A DNA stretch of 64,000 nucleotides. Origin: Ochrobactrum sp. Marseille-Q0166 (GTDB taxonomy: Bacteria > Pseudomonadota > Alphaproteobacteria > Rhizobiales > Rhizobiaceae). The number at the start of each line of letters is the position of its first letter. Position 1 is the first letter of the stretch. Location: the NCBI RefSeq assembly GCF_014397025.1, contig NZ_JACJUO010000001.1, positions 1,350,501 through 1,414,500 on the forward strand. Direction: 5' to 3'. Shown here piece by piece: positions 1 through 8,137 of this stretch. Under the pieces are notes generated by a model. The model worked only from the letters and a program-made list of their open reading frames with translations. It made no database searches and was not told where the DNA came from. A program made the position numbers and the translations under genes.

Positions 1-1
1 G

Positions 2-460
2 TTTGGTGCAAAGCAGGAAGGCGCGCCGGTTGCACCTGTTGTTGAAGACGAACCAATGGATGTCGGACAGGAAGAGCTTGATCGATTCGAGCAGATGCTT
101 TCTGAAATCCAGACCGCTTATGGCCGTGAGGATTACTCAGCACTTCGCAAGCTCGCAACGCCTGAAGCCATGTCTTACCTTGCAGAAGAACTTGGGGAGA
201 TCGCTTCCAGCGGTATGCGCAATGAAGTGAAGGACGTGAAGCTTCTTCAAGGCGACGTTTCGGAAGCATGGCGTGAAGGCAATGTCGAATATGCGACTGT
301 TGCTATCCGCTACTCGGCGATTGACGTTATGTTGGATCGCAATACCGGCGCTGTCGTGGAAGGCAACCCTGATGAGCCGGTTGAAAGCGTCGAAGTCTGG
401 ACATTCACCCGAATTGATGGTGGTGACTGGTTGCTCGCAGCCATTCAAGGGACGGAATAA
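2..460 (+). CDS. Tim44-like domain protein, C-terminal part (5' end outside window)
   Basis: The reading frame is open from the first bases of the window, so this is the last 152 codons of a longer gene. The first ATG inside it (position 56) is internal, because the codons before it continue the same acidic linker. The visible part resembles the C-terminal NTF2-like fold of Tim44/TimA proteins: a helix pair (around EELDRFEQMLSEIQ), a segment with ATPEAMSYLAEE, then strands ending in VEVWTFTRIDGGDWLLAAIQ. Bacterial homologues are usually anchored in the inner membrane by an N-terminal segment, which cannot be seen here. Their function is not settled. A strong hairpin terminator follows eight bases after the stop. 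Confidence 0.8.
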   Translation, partial: FGAKQEGAPVAPVVEDEPMDVGQEELDRFEQMLSEIQTAYGREDYSALRKLATPEAMSYLAEELGEIASSGMRNEVKDVKLLQGDVSEAWREGNVEYATVAIRYSAIDVMLDRNTGAVVEGNPDEPVESVEVWTFTRIDGGDWLLAAIQGTE

Positions 461-467
461 AATGAAA

Positions 468-494
468 AGCCCGGTCGCGAGACCGGGCTTTTTT
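468..494 (+). terminator. Rho-independent terminator, probably bidirectional
   Basis: A perfect 9-bp stem (AGCCCGGTC / GACCGGGCT) with a GCGA tetraloop is followed by a run of six T on the plus strand and preceded by a run of A. It lies between the convergent Tim44-like gene and gloA, so it probably ends transcription from both sides. Confidence 0.9.
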
Positions 495-496
495 GA

Positions 497-937
497 TTAC
501 CAGCTGCCGATATTTTCGGCAGAAGCCCACGGCTCTTGTGGTGGAAGGCGTTCGCCCTTCTGGATCAGCTCGATGGAAATGCCATCAGGCGATTTGATGA
601 AGGCCATATGGCCATCGCGCGGCGGACGGTTGATTGTGACTCCAGCGTCTTTCAGCTTTTGGCAAGTCTCATAGATATTATCGACAGCATAAGCGAGATG
701 GCCAAAGTTGCGACCACCGACATAGGTTTCCGGATCCCAGTTGTATGTCAGCTCCAGCTCTGGTGCGCGTTCTGCCTTTGCTTTGTCCTTGTCGGATGGC
801 GCGGCAAGGAAGATGAGCGTGAAGCGGCCTTTTTCATTTTCAGTCCGGCGAATTTCTTCAAGCCCAAGCTTGTTTACATAAAAATCAAGTGATTCATCAA
901 TGTCATGAATTCTGACCATCGTGTGCAGATAGCGCAT
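497..937 (-). CDS. gloA: Lactoylglutathione lyase (glyoxalase I)
   Basis: The 146-aa product belongs to the glyoxalase I family, which isomerises the hemithioacetal of methylglyoxal and glutathione to S-lactoylglutathione in the cytoplasm. It begins MRYLHTMVRIHDID, close to the E. coli GloA N-terminus. The four metal ligands expected from the family are present at H5, E62 (in LELTYNW), H80 (in NFGHLAYAVD) and E123 (in DGISIELIQ). A short insertion rich in Lys, Asp and Ala at about residues 47-58 lies between the first two ligand strands. The gene stands alone, convergent with the Tim44-like gene. Its start is followed by a long shared upstream region with the cold-shock gene. Confidence 0.95.
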   Translation of the reverse strand: MRYLHTMVRIHDIDESLDFYVNKLGLEEIRRTENEKGRFTLIFLAAPSDKDKAKAERAPELELTYNWDPETYVGGRNFGHLAYAVDNIYETCQKLKDAGVTINRPPRDGHMAFIKSPDGISIELIQKGERLPPQEPWASAENIGSW

Positions 938-1311
938 AGTCTTCTCCTGTTTCGCATGTTTGCCGAGTATAGGATTTAACGCTTTCCCCTACAAATGGTT
1001 CAGCTTTTATATCTGTATGTTCAGTTGTCCTTGCAGGGCTTCAAAGAGGAATTGCATGGATAGGCGGCTTAAGAAAAAATCCAAGTCTACAAGTTGTCGA
1101 ATTGTCATCTTGCCTTATGTTTTTGACGCGGTGGGGGGCGCCGCTATTTTAAATTTTAGAGATATGTGAGTTAACGATGAAATCACAAAGGCTGTGGTCA
1201 TCTTCAATTCTACAAAAGATAGTGCTTGCCGCCTATGGTTAAGGAAGTGTTATTCTTTGGGCAAGAATCAGGTCAGAGTCGCAACGGGACATAACGAGGA
1301 GGGATGAGCGC
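938..1311. other. Divergent intergenic region, gloA / double cold-shock gene
   Basis: This 374-bp stretch holds no convincing gene; the one short ORF in it (960-1169) lacks a ribosome binding site. It must contain the promoters of gloA (minus) and the cold-shock gene (plus). A possible sigma-70 promoter for the latter is TTGACG at 1123-1128 and TATTTT at 1145-1150 with a 16-bp spacer. That would leave a 5' leader of about 150 nt, as is common for cold-shock genes. The Shine-Dalgarno GGAGGG lies just before the start at 1312. Confidence 0.5.
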
Positions 1312-1893
1312 ATGGCAGACAAATCTGTGTCAAATGACCAGCTTCGCAGTCAGGCCTCCTCAAAGGAAATGGGCGAACTCGTTGAAGTGTCAGGCCACAT
1401 CAAATGGTTTGATGTCGCAAAGGGCTATGGCTTCATCGTACCAGATCAGCCAGAGTTGTCTGATATTCTCCTTCATGTCACCACGCTTCGTCGTGATGGT
1501 TTTCAGACTGCGCTTGAAGGCGCACGCATTGTTTGCGAGGTGCGCAATGGTGATCGCGGCATGCAATGCTTCCGCGTTCTTTCCATGGATACATCCACTG
1601 CAGTCCATCCTGCGGAGATGCCGCCGCAACGCACGCATGTTACAGTTACTCCGTCGAGCGGGCTTGAGCGCGTTATTGTCAAGTGGTTCAATCGCACCAA
1701 AGGCTTCGGCTTTCTGACGCGGGGCGAGGGTACAGAAGATATTTTCATCCATATGGAAACATTGCGCCGGTTTGGTATGATGGAACTGCGTCCCGGCCAA
1801 GTCGTTTTGATCCGGTTTGGGGATGGCGAAAAAGGCCTGATGGCCGCTGAAATTCATCCAGATTTGGGAACTGCGATCCCGGTTTCTCACTGA
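1312..1893 (+). CDS. Cold-shock protein with two cold-shock domains
   Basis: The 193-aa protein has two cold-shock (OB-fold) nucleic-acid binding domains in tandem, at about residues 24-92 and 119-184, joined by a Pro/Thr-rich linker. Each has both RNP motifs: KGYGFI (37-42) with DILLH (51-55), and KGFGFL (130-135) with DIFIH (143-147). Typical CspA proteins have one domain and about 70 residues; the double form is known in alphaproteobacteria, where it binds single-stranded RNA/DNA and acts in stress adaptation. The start at 1312 follows GAGGAGGG; an ATG eight bases upstream is in another frame. No partner gene is cotranscribed in an obvious way. Confidence 0.93.
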   Translation: MADKSVSNDQLRSQASSKEMGELVEVSGHIKWFDVAKGYGFIVPDQPELSDILLHVTTLRRDGFQTALEGARIVCEVRNGDRGMQCFRVLSMDTSTAVHPAEMPPQRTHVTVTPSSGLERVIVKWFNRTKGFGFLTRGEGTEDIFIHMETLRRFGMMELRPGQVVLIRFGDGEKGLMAAEIHPDLGTAIPVSH

Positions 1894-2013
1894 GTTTTCT
1901 GTTTTTTGTAACAAGCCAGTGATGGCGGTGAGTTATCCTTGTGATACTTGCTTCCGATGGTTATCTTTGCGCTCTTTCGTGCAACCCGCATGATTGCAGT
2001 ATGAGAGCAGGGT

Positions 2014-2490
2014 ATGAGCCGCATTCTTTTCGCATTTGCTTTTCTTTTTTGTGCTTTTTCTGCCCAAGCGCAGGAAACCAAGCCAATGCTATTGCCTTTG
2101 GATGAAGAGCCGCTGACCTTCGTTACCTCAAAGGGCAAAGTTTCATTCGGGTTGGAAATTGCTGCGACTGATGAAGCGCGAATGCGTGGACTCATGTGGC
2201 GCACGGATTTTCCCAAAGACCGCGCGATGCTTTTTGTTTTCGGCGAAATGCGCAATGTGATGATGTGGATGCAGAACACGCCGTCGCCACTGGATATGGT
2301 TTTCCTGGATGATACTGGCCATGTGTCTGCCATCCATGAAAATGCGCAGCCTTTCTCCGAAGCGATCATATCTTCGCAGGGACCTGCGGCTTATGTGGTT
2401 GAACTTCTGGCCGGGACTGTTAAACGAACCGGCATCAAGCGTGGTGACAGGGCCCTCCACAAGGCCATTTGTGGCGAGTGTCGCGGGTAA
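2014..2490 (+). CDS. DUF192 family secreted protein
   Basis: The 158-aa product starts with a signal peptide of about 20 residues (basic MSR, then a Phe/Leu/Ala core ending AQAQ), so it should be periplasmic. Residues about 45-150 match the DUF192 family as remembered: an ATDEARMRGLMWRTDFP segment, a conserved MWMQNTPSPLDMVFLD block, and a C-terminal VVELLAGTVKRTGIKRGD strand-helix. The biochemical role of DUF192 is unknown. The stop lies 43 bases before the TTG start of the hydrolase gene, so the two may be cotranscribed. Confidence 0.88.
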   Translation: MSRILFAFAFLFCAFSAQAQETKPMLLPLDEEPLTFVTSKGKVSFGLEIAATDEARMRGLMWRTDFPKDRAMLFVFGEMRNVMMWMQNTPSPLDMVFLDDTGHVSAIHENAQPFSEAIISSQGPAAYVVELLAGTVKRTGIKRGDRALHKAICGECRG

Positions 2491-2533
2491 ACTGTCAAAA
2501 TCCCGCATTCTGAAATTCAAAAGGAATACACAA

Positions 2534-3304
2534 TTGAGCGCGCTCGATATCGAATATTTCGAACATGATGGACTGCGTCTTGCCTATCGTCAGGACGGCG
2601 AGGGCGATCCGATCTTGCTCATTCATGGTTTCGCTTCCTCAAGTCTTGTCAATTGGGTGTCTCCGGGTTGGTTTCGCACGTTGACTGAAGCTGGCTATCG
2701 CGTGATCGCCATTGACAATCGTGGTCACGGCTTTTCTGCAAAAAGCCATGATGCTGCCGATTACACACCGAGCGCGATGGCGAGCGATGCTGCGGCGCTG
2801 CTGGATCATCTTGGCATCGAGAAAGCGCATGTCATGGGTTATTCGATGGGCGCGCGCATCACTGCGTTTTTGACAATCGAGCATCCAGAACGCGTTCGTA
2901 GCGCCGTGTTTGGGGGGCTTGGCATCGGCATGGTGACAGGTGCAGGGGACTGGGAGCCGATTGGTGAAGCGCTACTTGCGGAGGATCCATCGACCATCAC
3001 GCATCCGCGCGGTATGATGTTCCGCAAATTTGCCGATCAGACAAAGAGTGATCGTATTGCATTGGCCGCATGTGTCATTACATCCAAAGAACTCGTTTCT
3101 ACCGAGGCAATTGCGCGCATCATGCAGCCAGTTCTTGTAGCTGTTGGTACATCCGACGATATTGCTGGCAGTGCGCAGGAACTGGCAGATATGTTACCAA
3201 ATGGCCAGGCCCTCGACATTCCAGACCGGGATCATATGCTTGCGGTTGGGGATAAGGTTTATAAAAAAGGCGTGCTTGCCTTCCTTAAAGAAAACCCTCT
3301 TTGA
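2534..3304 (+). CDS. Alpha/beta hydrolase
   Basis: The 256-aa protein has the alpha/beta-hydrolase fold: an oxyanion-hole motif LLIHGFASSS (residues 28-37), a nucleophile elbow GYSMGA with Ser104, and a late DRDHM with His234; D208 or D209 is the likely acid. Substrate cannot be inferred. I chose the TTG at 2534 because AAAGGA sits eight to ten bases upstream and the protein then starts just before the first beta strand. An in-frame ATG at 2309 would read through most of the DUF192 gene in another frame and adds 75 residues without family resemblance. Confidence 0.88.
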   Translation: MSALDIEYFEHDGLRLAYRQDGEGDPILLIHGFASSSLVNWVSPGWFRTLTEAGYRVIAIDNRGHGFSAKSHDAADYTPSAMASDAAALLDHLGIEKAHVMGYSMGARITAFLTIEHPERVRSAVFGGLGIGMVTGAGDWEPIGEALLAEDPSTITHPRGMMFRKFADQTKSDRIALAACVITSKELVSTEAIARIMQPVLVAVGTSDDIAGSAQELADMLPNGQALDIPDRDHMLAVGDKVYKKGVLAFLKENPL

Positions 3305-3458
3305 GTTAATGCGGGTTGCCATAGAGCCAGCTATCAGATTTATGCGGTGTAAAGGCGTGGCATTTTGAGATATGTTGTCTGCCGAACTCGCATTGCAATG
3401 CAGGTTTGATGAGCAACGAGAATGTTCACGCCCTGCAAGAAGCAAAATTGGAGTATGC

Positions 3459-4316
3459 ATGATGTCCGTTCGTTCGAACGCAAAATTATCCCCGTCTTTG
3501 GGGCAGGTTGATCCGATCTGGCATTCCATTCGCGCTGAAGCGGAGGAAGCGGCCAAGAACGATCCCGTGCTTGGAACGTTTCTCTATGCGACGGTCCTCA
3601 ATCAGCCGACGCTGGAAGATGCTGTCATGCACCGTATTGCGGAACGTCTCGGTCATGCAGATTTAAGTGCCGATATTTTGCGCCAGACTTTTGATGCAAT
3701 GTTTGAAGCCAATCCTGATTGGTCACATATCGTGCGCGTCGATATTCAGGCCGTCTATGATCGCGATCCAGCCTATAGCCGTTTTATGGATTCTATTCTT
3801 TATCTCAAAGGATTTCATGCCATTCAGACGCATCGTCTGGCGCACTGGCTTTATAAGGAAGGCCGCAAGGACTTTGCCTATTATCTGCAAAGCCGGTCGT
3901 CGTCGATCTTTCAGACCGATATTCACCCGGCTGCGAAATTTGGTAGCGGTCTTTTCCTCGATCATGCGACAGGGCTTGTGGTTGGTGAAACCGCTGTCAT
4001 CGAAGACAATGTTTCGATCCTGCATGGCGTAACGCTTGGCGGTACAGGCAAAGTCAGCGGTGATCGTCATCCAAAGATTCGGCACGGTGTATTGATTGGC
4101 GCTGGTGCGAAAATTCTCGGCAATATCGAAGTTGGTAATTGCTCCAAGATTGCAGCTGGTTCTGTGGTCTTGAAGTCGGTGCCGAACAATGCGACGGTTG
4201 CGGGCGTTCCCGCCAAGGTCGTCGGTGAGAGCGGATGTTCTGAGCCGTCACGTGTCATGGACCAGATGCTGAGCGAAGCCGCATTCGGCGAACATATGTA
4301 TGGTGAAGGTATCTAA
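3459..4316 (+). CDS. cysE: Serine O-acetyltransferase
   Basis: The 285-aa protein transfers acetyl from acetyl-CoA to L-serine, the first step of cysteine synthesis. It has the N-terminal helical SAT domain (residues about 17-120) and a left-handed beta-helix of hexapeptide repeats (about 150-260). The catalytic pair known from E. coli (Asp143/His158) appears as D154 in FQTDIHPAAKFG and H169 in LFLDHATG with the same spacing. HGVTLGGTGK (189-198) is the usual active-site loop. The start is one of two adjacent ATGs (3459, 3462) behind TTGGAG. Upstream in-frame codons to 3372 look non-coding. The C-terminal tail that binds cysteine synthase in other species ends here in GEGI, consistent with complex formation. 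Confidence 0.95.
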   Translation: MMSVRSNAKLSPSLGQVDPIWHSIRAEAEEAAKNDPVLGTFLYATVLNQPTLEDAVMHRIAERLGHADLSADILRQTFDAMFEANPDWSHIVRVDIQAVYDRDPAYSRFMDSILYLKGFHAIQTHRLAHWLYKEGRKDFAYYLQSRSSSIFQTDIHPAAKFGSGLFLDHATGLVVGETAVIEDNVSILHGVTLGGTGKVSGDRHPKIRHGVLIGAGAKILGNIEVGNCSKIAAGSVVLKSVPNNATVAGVPAKVVGESGCSEPSRVMDQMLSEAAFGEHMYGEGI

Positions 4317-4500
4317 CGCCAAGCTGGCAGGGCAGTTTATAGAACCAACTTTTTCTGGTTTTTAAGTGAGAGCGGCCTATATATCCGAGCAGCTATTCCA
4401 ACTAACAGTGCATGCGTTCATTCGCTCGTGCGTTAGTGCTTTACATCAAATGATGCCGGGTGCATTAAACCGGCCTCAATTCAATATCAGGAGAAGCCGG

Positions 4501-4707
4501 TTGAAACCCGAAGAACTCAAGAAACTCGACGCATATTTCAAGCGGACTTTCAACAATCCGGGGCTTCAGATCAAGGCGCGTCCACGCAAGGATGATTCTG
4601 CTGAAGTTTATCTGGATGATGAGTTCCTCGGTCTCGTGTATAAGGACGAGGACGAAGGCGAACTTTCTTATAATTTCTCGATGGCGATCCTCGACGTCGA
4701 TCTCTGA
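4501..4707 (+). CDS. DUF3126 family small protein
   Basis: This 68-aa acidic protein matches my memory of DUF3126, a short conserved family in Hyphomicrobiales with no known function. It starts at TTG (4501) behind CAGGAG; reading begins KPEELKKLDAYFKRTF and includes two short beta segments around QIKARPRKDDSAEVYL and FLGLVYKDEDEGELSY. The ATG at 4366 in the same frame adds 45 residues without resemblance and without a good Shine-Dalgarno, so it was not used. A terminator follows 20 bases after the stop, so the gene is probably transcribed alone or from the cysE side. Confidence 0.85.
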   Translation: MKPEELKKLDAYFKRTFNNPGLQIKARPRKDDSAEVYLDDEFLGLVYKDEDEGELSYNFSMAILDVDL

Positions 4708-4727
4708 AATTGTTCATATCTGACTGA

Positions 4728-4763
4728 AACGCCCTTTCTGCACGGCAGAGAGGGCGTTTTTTA
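4728..4763 (+). terminator. Rho-independent terminator after the DUF3126 gene
   Basis: The arm AACGCCCT pairs with AGGGCGTT, continued by an inner TCTGC/GCAGA helix, and is followed by TTTTTTATTT. It separates the DUF3126 gene from the carbonic-anhydrase-like gene. Confidence 0.88.
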
Positions 4764-4834
4764 TTTAAAATCGCATTCCGTTCTCAGGATAAATGGCGCA
4801 TTCTGCATCGAAACTTCGTGATGGAGGAAAGCTG

Positions 4835-5362
4835 ATGCCAATCTATGTTTATAACGGACATAAGCCAGAGTTTGCAGACCGTGCCAGCAATTGGATAGCA
4901 CCAGATGCAACGTTGATTGGCAAGGTTCTCGTTGGCGAGAATGCGGGCTTTTGGTTTGGTTCGGTTTTGCGTGGTGATAATGAGCTGATTACTGTGGGCG
5001 CCAAGACCAATGTGCAGGAACATACCATCATGCATACGGATATTGGATTTCCGCTTAGCATTGGAGAGGGCTGCACAATTGGCCATCGTGCGATTCTGCA
5101 CGGCTGCACTATCGGCAGTAATACGCTGATCGGCATGGGGGCAATTATTCTTAACGGTGCGAAGATCGGGAGTAACTGTCTTATCGGCGCGGGTACGCTT
5201 GTCACTGAAGGTAAAGAGTTTCCAGATAATTCGCTGATCGTTGGCTCACCAGCGCGGGTCGTTCGTGAACTTGATTCTGCCGCGGTTGAAAAACTGAAAC
5301 TGTCAGCGAAGCATTATGTCGAAAAAGGCCAGTCATTTATGCGTGGGCTCGAACCTGCATAA
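4835..5362 (+). CDS. Gamma-carbonic anhydrase family protein (hexapeptide repeat)
   Basis: The 175-aa product is a left-handed beta-helix trimer-type protein of the gamma-carbonic anhydrase/YrdA/PaaY group. Candidate zinc ligands are H67, H84 and H89 (in TIMHTD and TIGHRAILHGC), and R46 in FGSVLRGDNE is the conserved arginine that contacts the ligand site. Many members of this group lack measured carbonic anhydrase activity, so the reaction is uncertain. The start at 4835 has a strong GGAGGAA six bases upstream; the ATG at 4793 lacks one. The gene faces the cysteine peptidase gene with 51 bases between the stops. Confidence 0.9.
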   Translation: MPIYVYNGHKPEFADRASNWIAPDATLIGKVLVGENAGFWFGSVLRGDNELITVGAKTNVQEHTIMHTDIGFPLSIGEGCTIGHRAILHGCTIGSNTLIGMGAIILNGAKIGSNCLIGAGTLVTEGKEFPDNSLIVGSPARVVRELDSAAVEKLKLSAKHYVEKGQSFMRGLEPA

Positions 5363-5413
5363 GCAAGGAATGGGAATGATAACTTTCTTTGTTTCGGATT
5401 GGTAACTGTAAGG

Positions 5414-6022
5414 TCAGTTACGAATACTGCTCACGAAAGTGTCCCGGCCACTTTTAATAGATACCCAAGCACCAGAGTTCAGTGTCGACTGGCGCTTGAG
5501 GTAAGTATAACTGGTTTCAGTCCAGAGCCTCACACGCTGATCGAGATTATCGAGAATGAAGTCTCCCCGGTCAGTCCGAATTGTCAGAACCGCATGCCCT
5601 TCACCATTTTTCTGACGGACAACGGTCATTAGCAAAGTGTTTGCCGGAATGCCCAGAGCAATTAATTCGCGACGCTTTAGGAGCATATAGTCATCGCAAT
5701 CGCCGGCGGTTGTTGGAAATTCCCAATACTCGTCCTGGCCCCAGACTTCGATGTCCGTGCCGGGTGCGATTCGTTCGTTGATGCCGGCGTTGATCGTGAC
5801 AATTTCGTGCCAGATTTTCTCGTTGAGCTTCAGCGGTGCGCTGTTTTTATTGGTTGCGCTACACTCAGCCGGTTTGCGCTGGCAAAATTCATAATGACCG
5901 ATCGGCTGTGATGTTCGTTCCCCCGTTGGCATCCAGTGGGAATTGGATGCTGGATTTGCCGCATGTGCAAATGCCGATCCCAGTATGAGTAGTATCGCAG
6001 CGATAATTGGTTGCTTCATCAT
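5414..6022 (-). CDS. Transglutaminase-like cysteine peptidase, secreted
   Basis: The 202-aa protein begins with a signal peptide (MMKQPIIAAILLILGSAFAHA), so it is exported. It belongs to the bacterial transglutaminase-like cysteine proteinase (BTLCP) family: the catalytic Cys109 lies in TTAGDCDDYMLLKR, followed by His143 in GEGHAVLTIRT and Asp158 in FILDNLDQRV. Members such as LapG cut periplasmic adhesin anchors, but no lapD or large adhesin gene is visible here, so the substrate is unknown. The start has no clear alternative apart from the second Met. The next gene upstream on the same strand is 209 bases away, so it is probably a separate unit. Confidence 0.9.
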   Translation of the reverse strand: MMKQPIIAAILLILGSAFAHAANPASNSHWMPTGERTSQPIGHYEFCQRKPAECSATNKNSAPLKLNEKIWHEIVTINAGINERIAPGTDIEVWGQDEYWEFPTTAGDCDDYMLLKRRELIALGIPANTLLMTVVRQKNGEGHAVLTIRTDRGDFILDNLDQRVRLWTETSYTYLKRQSTLNSGAWVSIKSGRDTFVSSIRN

Positions 6023-6231
6023 TCTTTTGTCTCCCTGTTGGGAAAAAGAATGCGTTCAAGACTTTGAAAGTGAGAAAATTTGGGTGCGAAAATGCTAATC
6101 TAATTTGAATAAAACTTCGCCGAATGCCGCAAGGTTTTGTTCAGAAATAGCGTATTTCAGCACATTTTAGCTCGATTTTTGACCTTTTGATGTCCAAAAA
6201 GGTCTGAAATATAATTTGTGATTCCGTAACC

Positions 6232-6903
6232 TTAGTGCGCGTTTACTTTTTGATTTTCACCAGTTAACTCTTTGCCACCAGTGATCACACGCAACTTTGG
6301 AATGTTACGAGTTGGCATCGGCTGCACCCAGCGTTGTCGTCTGTTCGTTGCATTCATTGTAATGGCAGATGACTTGCTATCCTCTTCTGCCACAATCAGA
6401 TCAGGCGCAAGCGGTTCAATTCGATTGAGATTGCCTAGCACAATTGGATCGGCGCCTGCCCATGCGACATCATCAAGAACTGAAATACTGCCGAGCAGGT
6501 TCAGTTGGCCATTATCGCTTACAGAAAGCGGTGCAAGCAGCATTTCGAAAGACAAGCTGCGCCCCGAAAGACTGATGCCATCATTGTGACTCACGGCAGG
6601 AACGAGCAACTCATGAATGTTTCGGGCCAGTTCATTGAGTGCACGACGATTACGTTCAGGCCAAAGTGCGAGAAACTGGGTGTTCTTCAGTTCGCGTCCA
6701 AATAAGGCACAGATGCGGGTCCCTGCGAGGCGGAATACTAGCTTTCCTGACTTATCTTCTTCCAAAAAGAACAAATCCGACAGGTGTCTTCCGAGTTTGC
6801 GGGGCTGAATAGATTCGCGTGAGGGGGCATGCAAACTTCCGCTCTGACTTAATGCCAGTCGCTGCCATTCGCCAAAAATTGCGATCGTGCTGCGGTTTTT
6901 CAT
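6232..6903 (-). CDS. PAS domain-containing protein (PAS_5 family)
   Basis: The 223-aa protein matches the PAS_5 family, common as single-domain proteins in alphaproteobacteria. The PAS region spans about residues 20-150: LPRKLGRHLSDLFFLEED-like start, then KLVFRLAGTRICALFGREL, and a core ending LLGSISVLDDV. The C-terminal 70 residues are low in recognisable structure and end in a basic KLRVITGGKEL segment. There is no output domain, so it probably works by protein-protein contact; some alphaproteobacterial members act in cell-cycle or stress signalling. A full CtrA-type box lies 57 bases upstream of the start (6960-6974). Confidence 0.82.
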   Translation of the reverse strand: MKNRSTIAIFGEWQRLALSQSGSLHAPSRESIQPRKLGRHLSDLFFLEEDKSGKLVFRLAGTRICALFGRELKNTQFLALWPERNRRALNELARNIHELLVPAVSHNDGISLSGRSLSFEMLLAPLSVSDNGQLNLLGSISVLDDVAWAGADPIVLGNLNRIEPLAPDLIVAEEDSKSSAITMNATNRRQRWVQPMPTRNIPKLRVITGGKELTGENQKVNAH

Positions 6904-7257
6904 CTTGCGCTGCTTACTGTTGATTTAAGGGTTCAGGGCCACGCCCGTCGCTCGGTACATTAAAATAGTATTAACAGCGGCTGCGCCAGCTTAACCCTTT
7001 CCTCATCCACGAGGGATAGTCGTTAAGGTTAACAGAAGGTAATGGTTGCAAAAGTTCTTATATAGCGCTTTGATGAAGCATCAGAGCAAGCCATTGTGAT
7101 AATTTGCTTTTTCTGATCTCCAGATTTCGTCTTGCAACGTTTAAGCATTTGCGACAAGGCCGTACGGTACAATCCGGCGGCCTTTATTTTTAACGAATTC
7201 TCACTTATCTACGTTCAATCTGCAGCCGATAAAAGATTAGCTGGAAAGCGGCGACAC
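6904..7257. other. Divergent intergenic region, PAS_5 gene / rhomboid gene
   Basis: No gene is supported in this 354-bp stretch. It holds the CtrA-type box at 6960-6974 and several other TTAA motifs (for example in CGTTAAGGTTAAC near 7022-7034). In-frame codons upstream of the rhomboid start extend to 7132 but carry no Shine-Dalgarno and look unlike protein. Confidence 0.5.
6960..6974. promoter_or_regulatory. Candidate CtrA-binding box (TTAA-N7-TTAA)
   Basis: The sequence reads TTAA, seven bases (AATAGTA), TTAA, which is the full consensus for the alphaproteobacterial cell-cycle regulator CtrA. It lies 57-71 bases upstream of the PAS_5 gene, a position suited to promoter control, and about 285 bases upstream of the divergent rhomboid gene. 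The site is symmetrical, so orientation cannot be assigned from sequence. Confidence 0.5.
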
Positions 7258-8004
7258 ATGAGTATTCCTCAGCCTGATATGGGCGGAAATTTTAATTCTC
7301 CTCAAAGGGGAGAGCCGATATTCAACATACCCAGCGTCGTACTGGCATTGATGGCAATTTGTGTCGGGGTTTATATCTATCAGAATTATATTCTCAGTGA
7401 GCAGCAGAACTATGCCTTTATGTTGAACTTCGCACTGATTCCCGCGCGGTTTTCACTCGCTGGCGGCTTTGCGGATCCGGCAGCACTGTTTACGCTCATC
7501 AGTTATTCTTTCATGCATGGCGGGTTGGCGCATATAGCAGTGAATATGATCTGGTTTGTCGCTTTCGGCTCGCCACTTGCTGGCCGTATAGGCACTGGCC
7601 GAATGATTGTATTCTGGATTTTGACGTCTGTGATCGCCGGACTCACGCATTATGCGATCTATCCTGACAGTGTCACGCCGCTTGTGGGTGCCTCCGGCGC
7701 AATTTCCGGCATGATGGGGGCCGCGGCGCGTTACGGATTCCGTAGAGTTAGCCATGGTCGCAGATCTGAATTTGCAGGGCCTGTATTACCAGTCGGTTTG
7801 ACGTTGAGGTTGAAGCCCGTGCTAACATTTGTCGGTGTATGGTTTTTGATCAATATTGTCACCGGCCTTTATTCAACAGGCGGCGCAGACCTTTCTGGAA
7901 TCGCATGGGAAGCGCATATTGGCGGATTCGTAGCAGGCTTTTTAGGCATAGCTTTGCTCGATAAGCCGCGAAGTTATGATGCTGTCATCCGGCGCAGGGG
8001 CTAA
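7258..8004 (+). CDS. Rhomboid family intramembrane serine protease
   Basis: The 248-aa protein has six predicted membrane segments between about residues 22 and 235. The catalytic dyad is Ser146 in the motif GASGAISG and His220 in WEAHIGGFVAGF; the HGGLAHIAVNM motif in the second segment (88-97) supplies the oxyanion-side His and Asn. It therefore should cut membrane proteins inside the inner membrane; the substrate is unknown. The start at 7258 (MSIPQPDMGG) gives a usual short cytoplasmic N-terminus; the longer in-frame version from 7132 was rejected. The gene is followed after 133 bases by a CBS-domain gene on the same strand. Confidence 0.93.
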   Translation: MSIPQPDMGGNFNSPQRGEPIFNIPSVVLALMAICVGVYIYQNYILSEQQNYAFMLNFALIPARFSLAGGFADPAALFTLISYSFMHGGLAHIAVNMIWFVAFGSPLAGRIGTGRMIVFWILTSVIAGLTHYAIYPDSVTPLVGASGAISGMMGAAARYGFRRVSHGRRSEFAGPVLPVGLTLRLKPVLTFVGVWFLINIVTGLYSTGGADLSGIAWEAHIGGFVAGFLGIALLDKPRSYDAVIRRRG

Positions 8005-8137
8005 TCCTTGCTGTTTCGTCCGCTTGCAAAGCAACAAATCAAAGCGCACATTTAAGGGAACGTAGCTGGAGGAGCTGCGTTAGAATCAGGTGGCTTCGCC
8101 GCATGATGGATTGCTGAACCTTGGGAGGGATTTTGGC

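Noticed and set aside
960..1169. 69-codon ORF in the gloA/cold-shock gap
   Set aside because: No Shine-Dalgarno, low-quality composition and overlap with a possible promoter.
2309..2533. N-terminal extension of the alpha/beta hydrolase
   Set aside because: It overlaps the DUF192 gene in another frame and shows no family resemblance; a TTG with a good Shine-Dalgarno exists at 2534.
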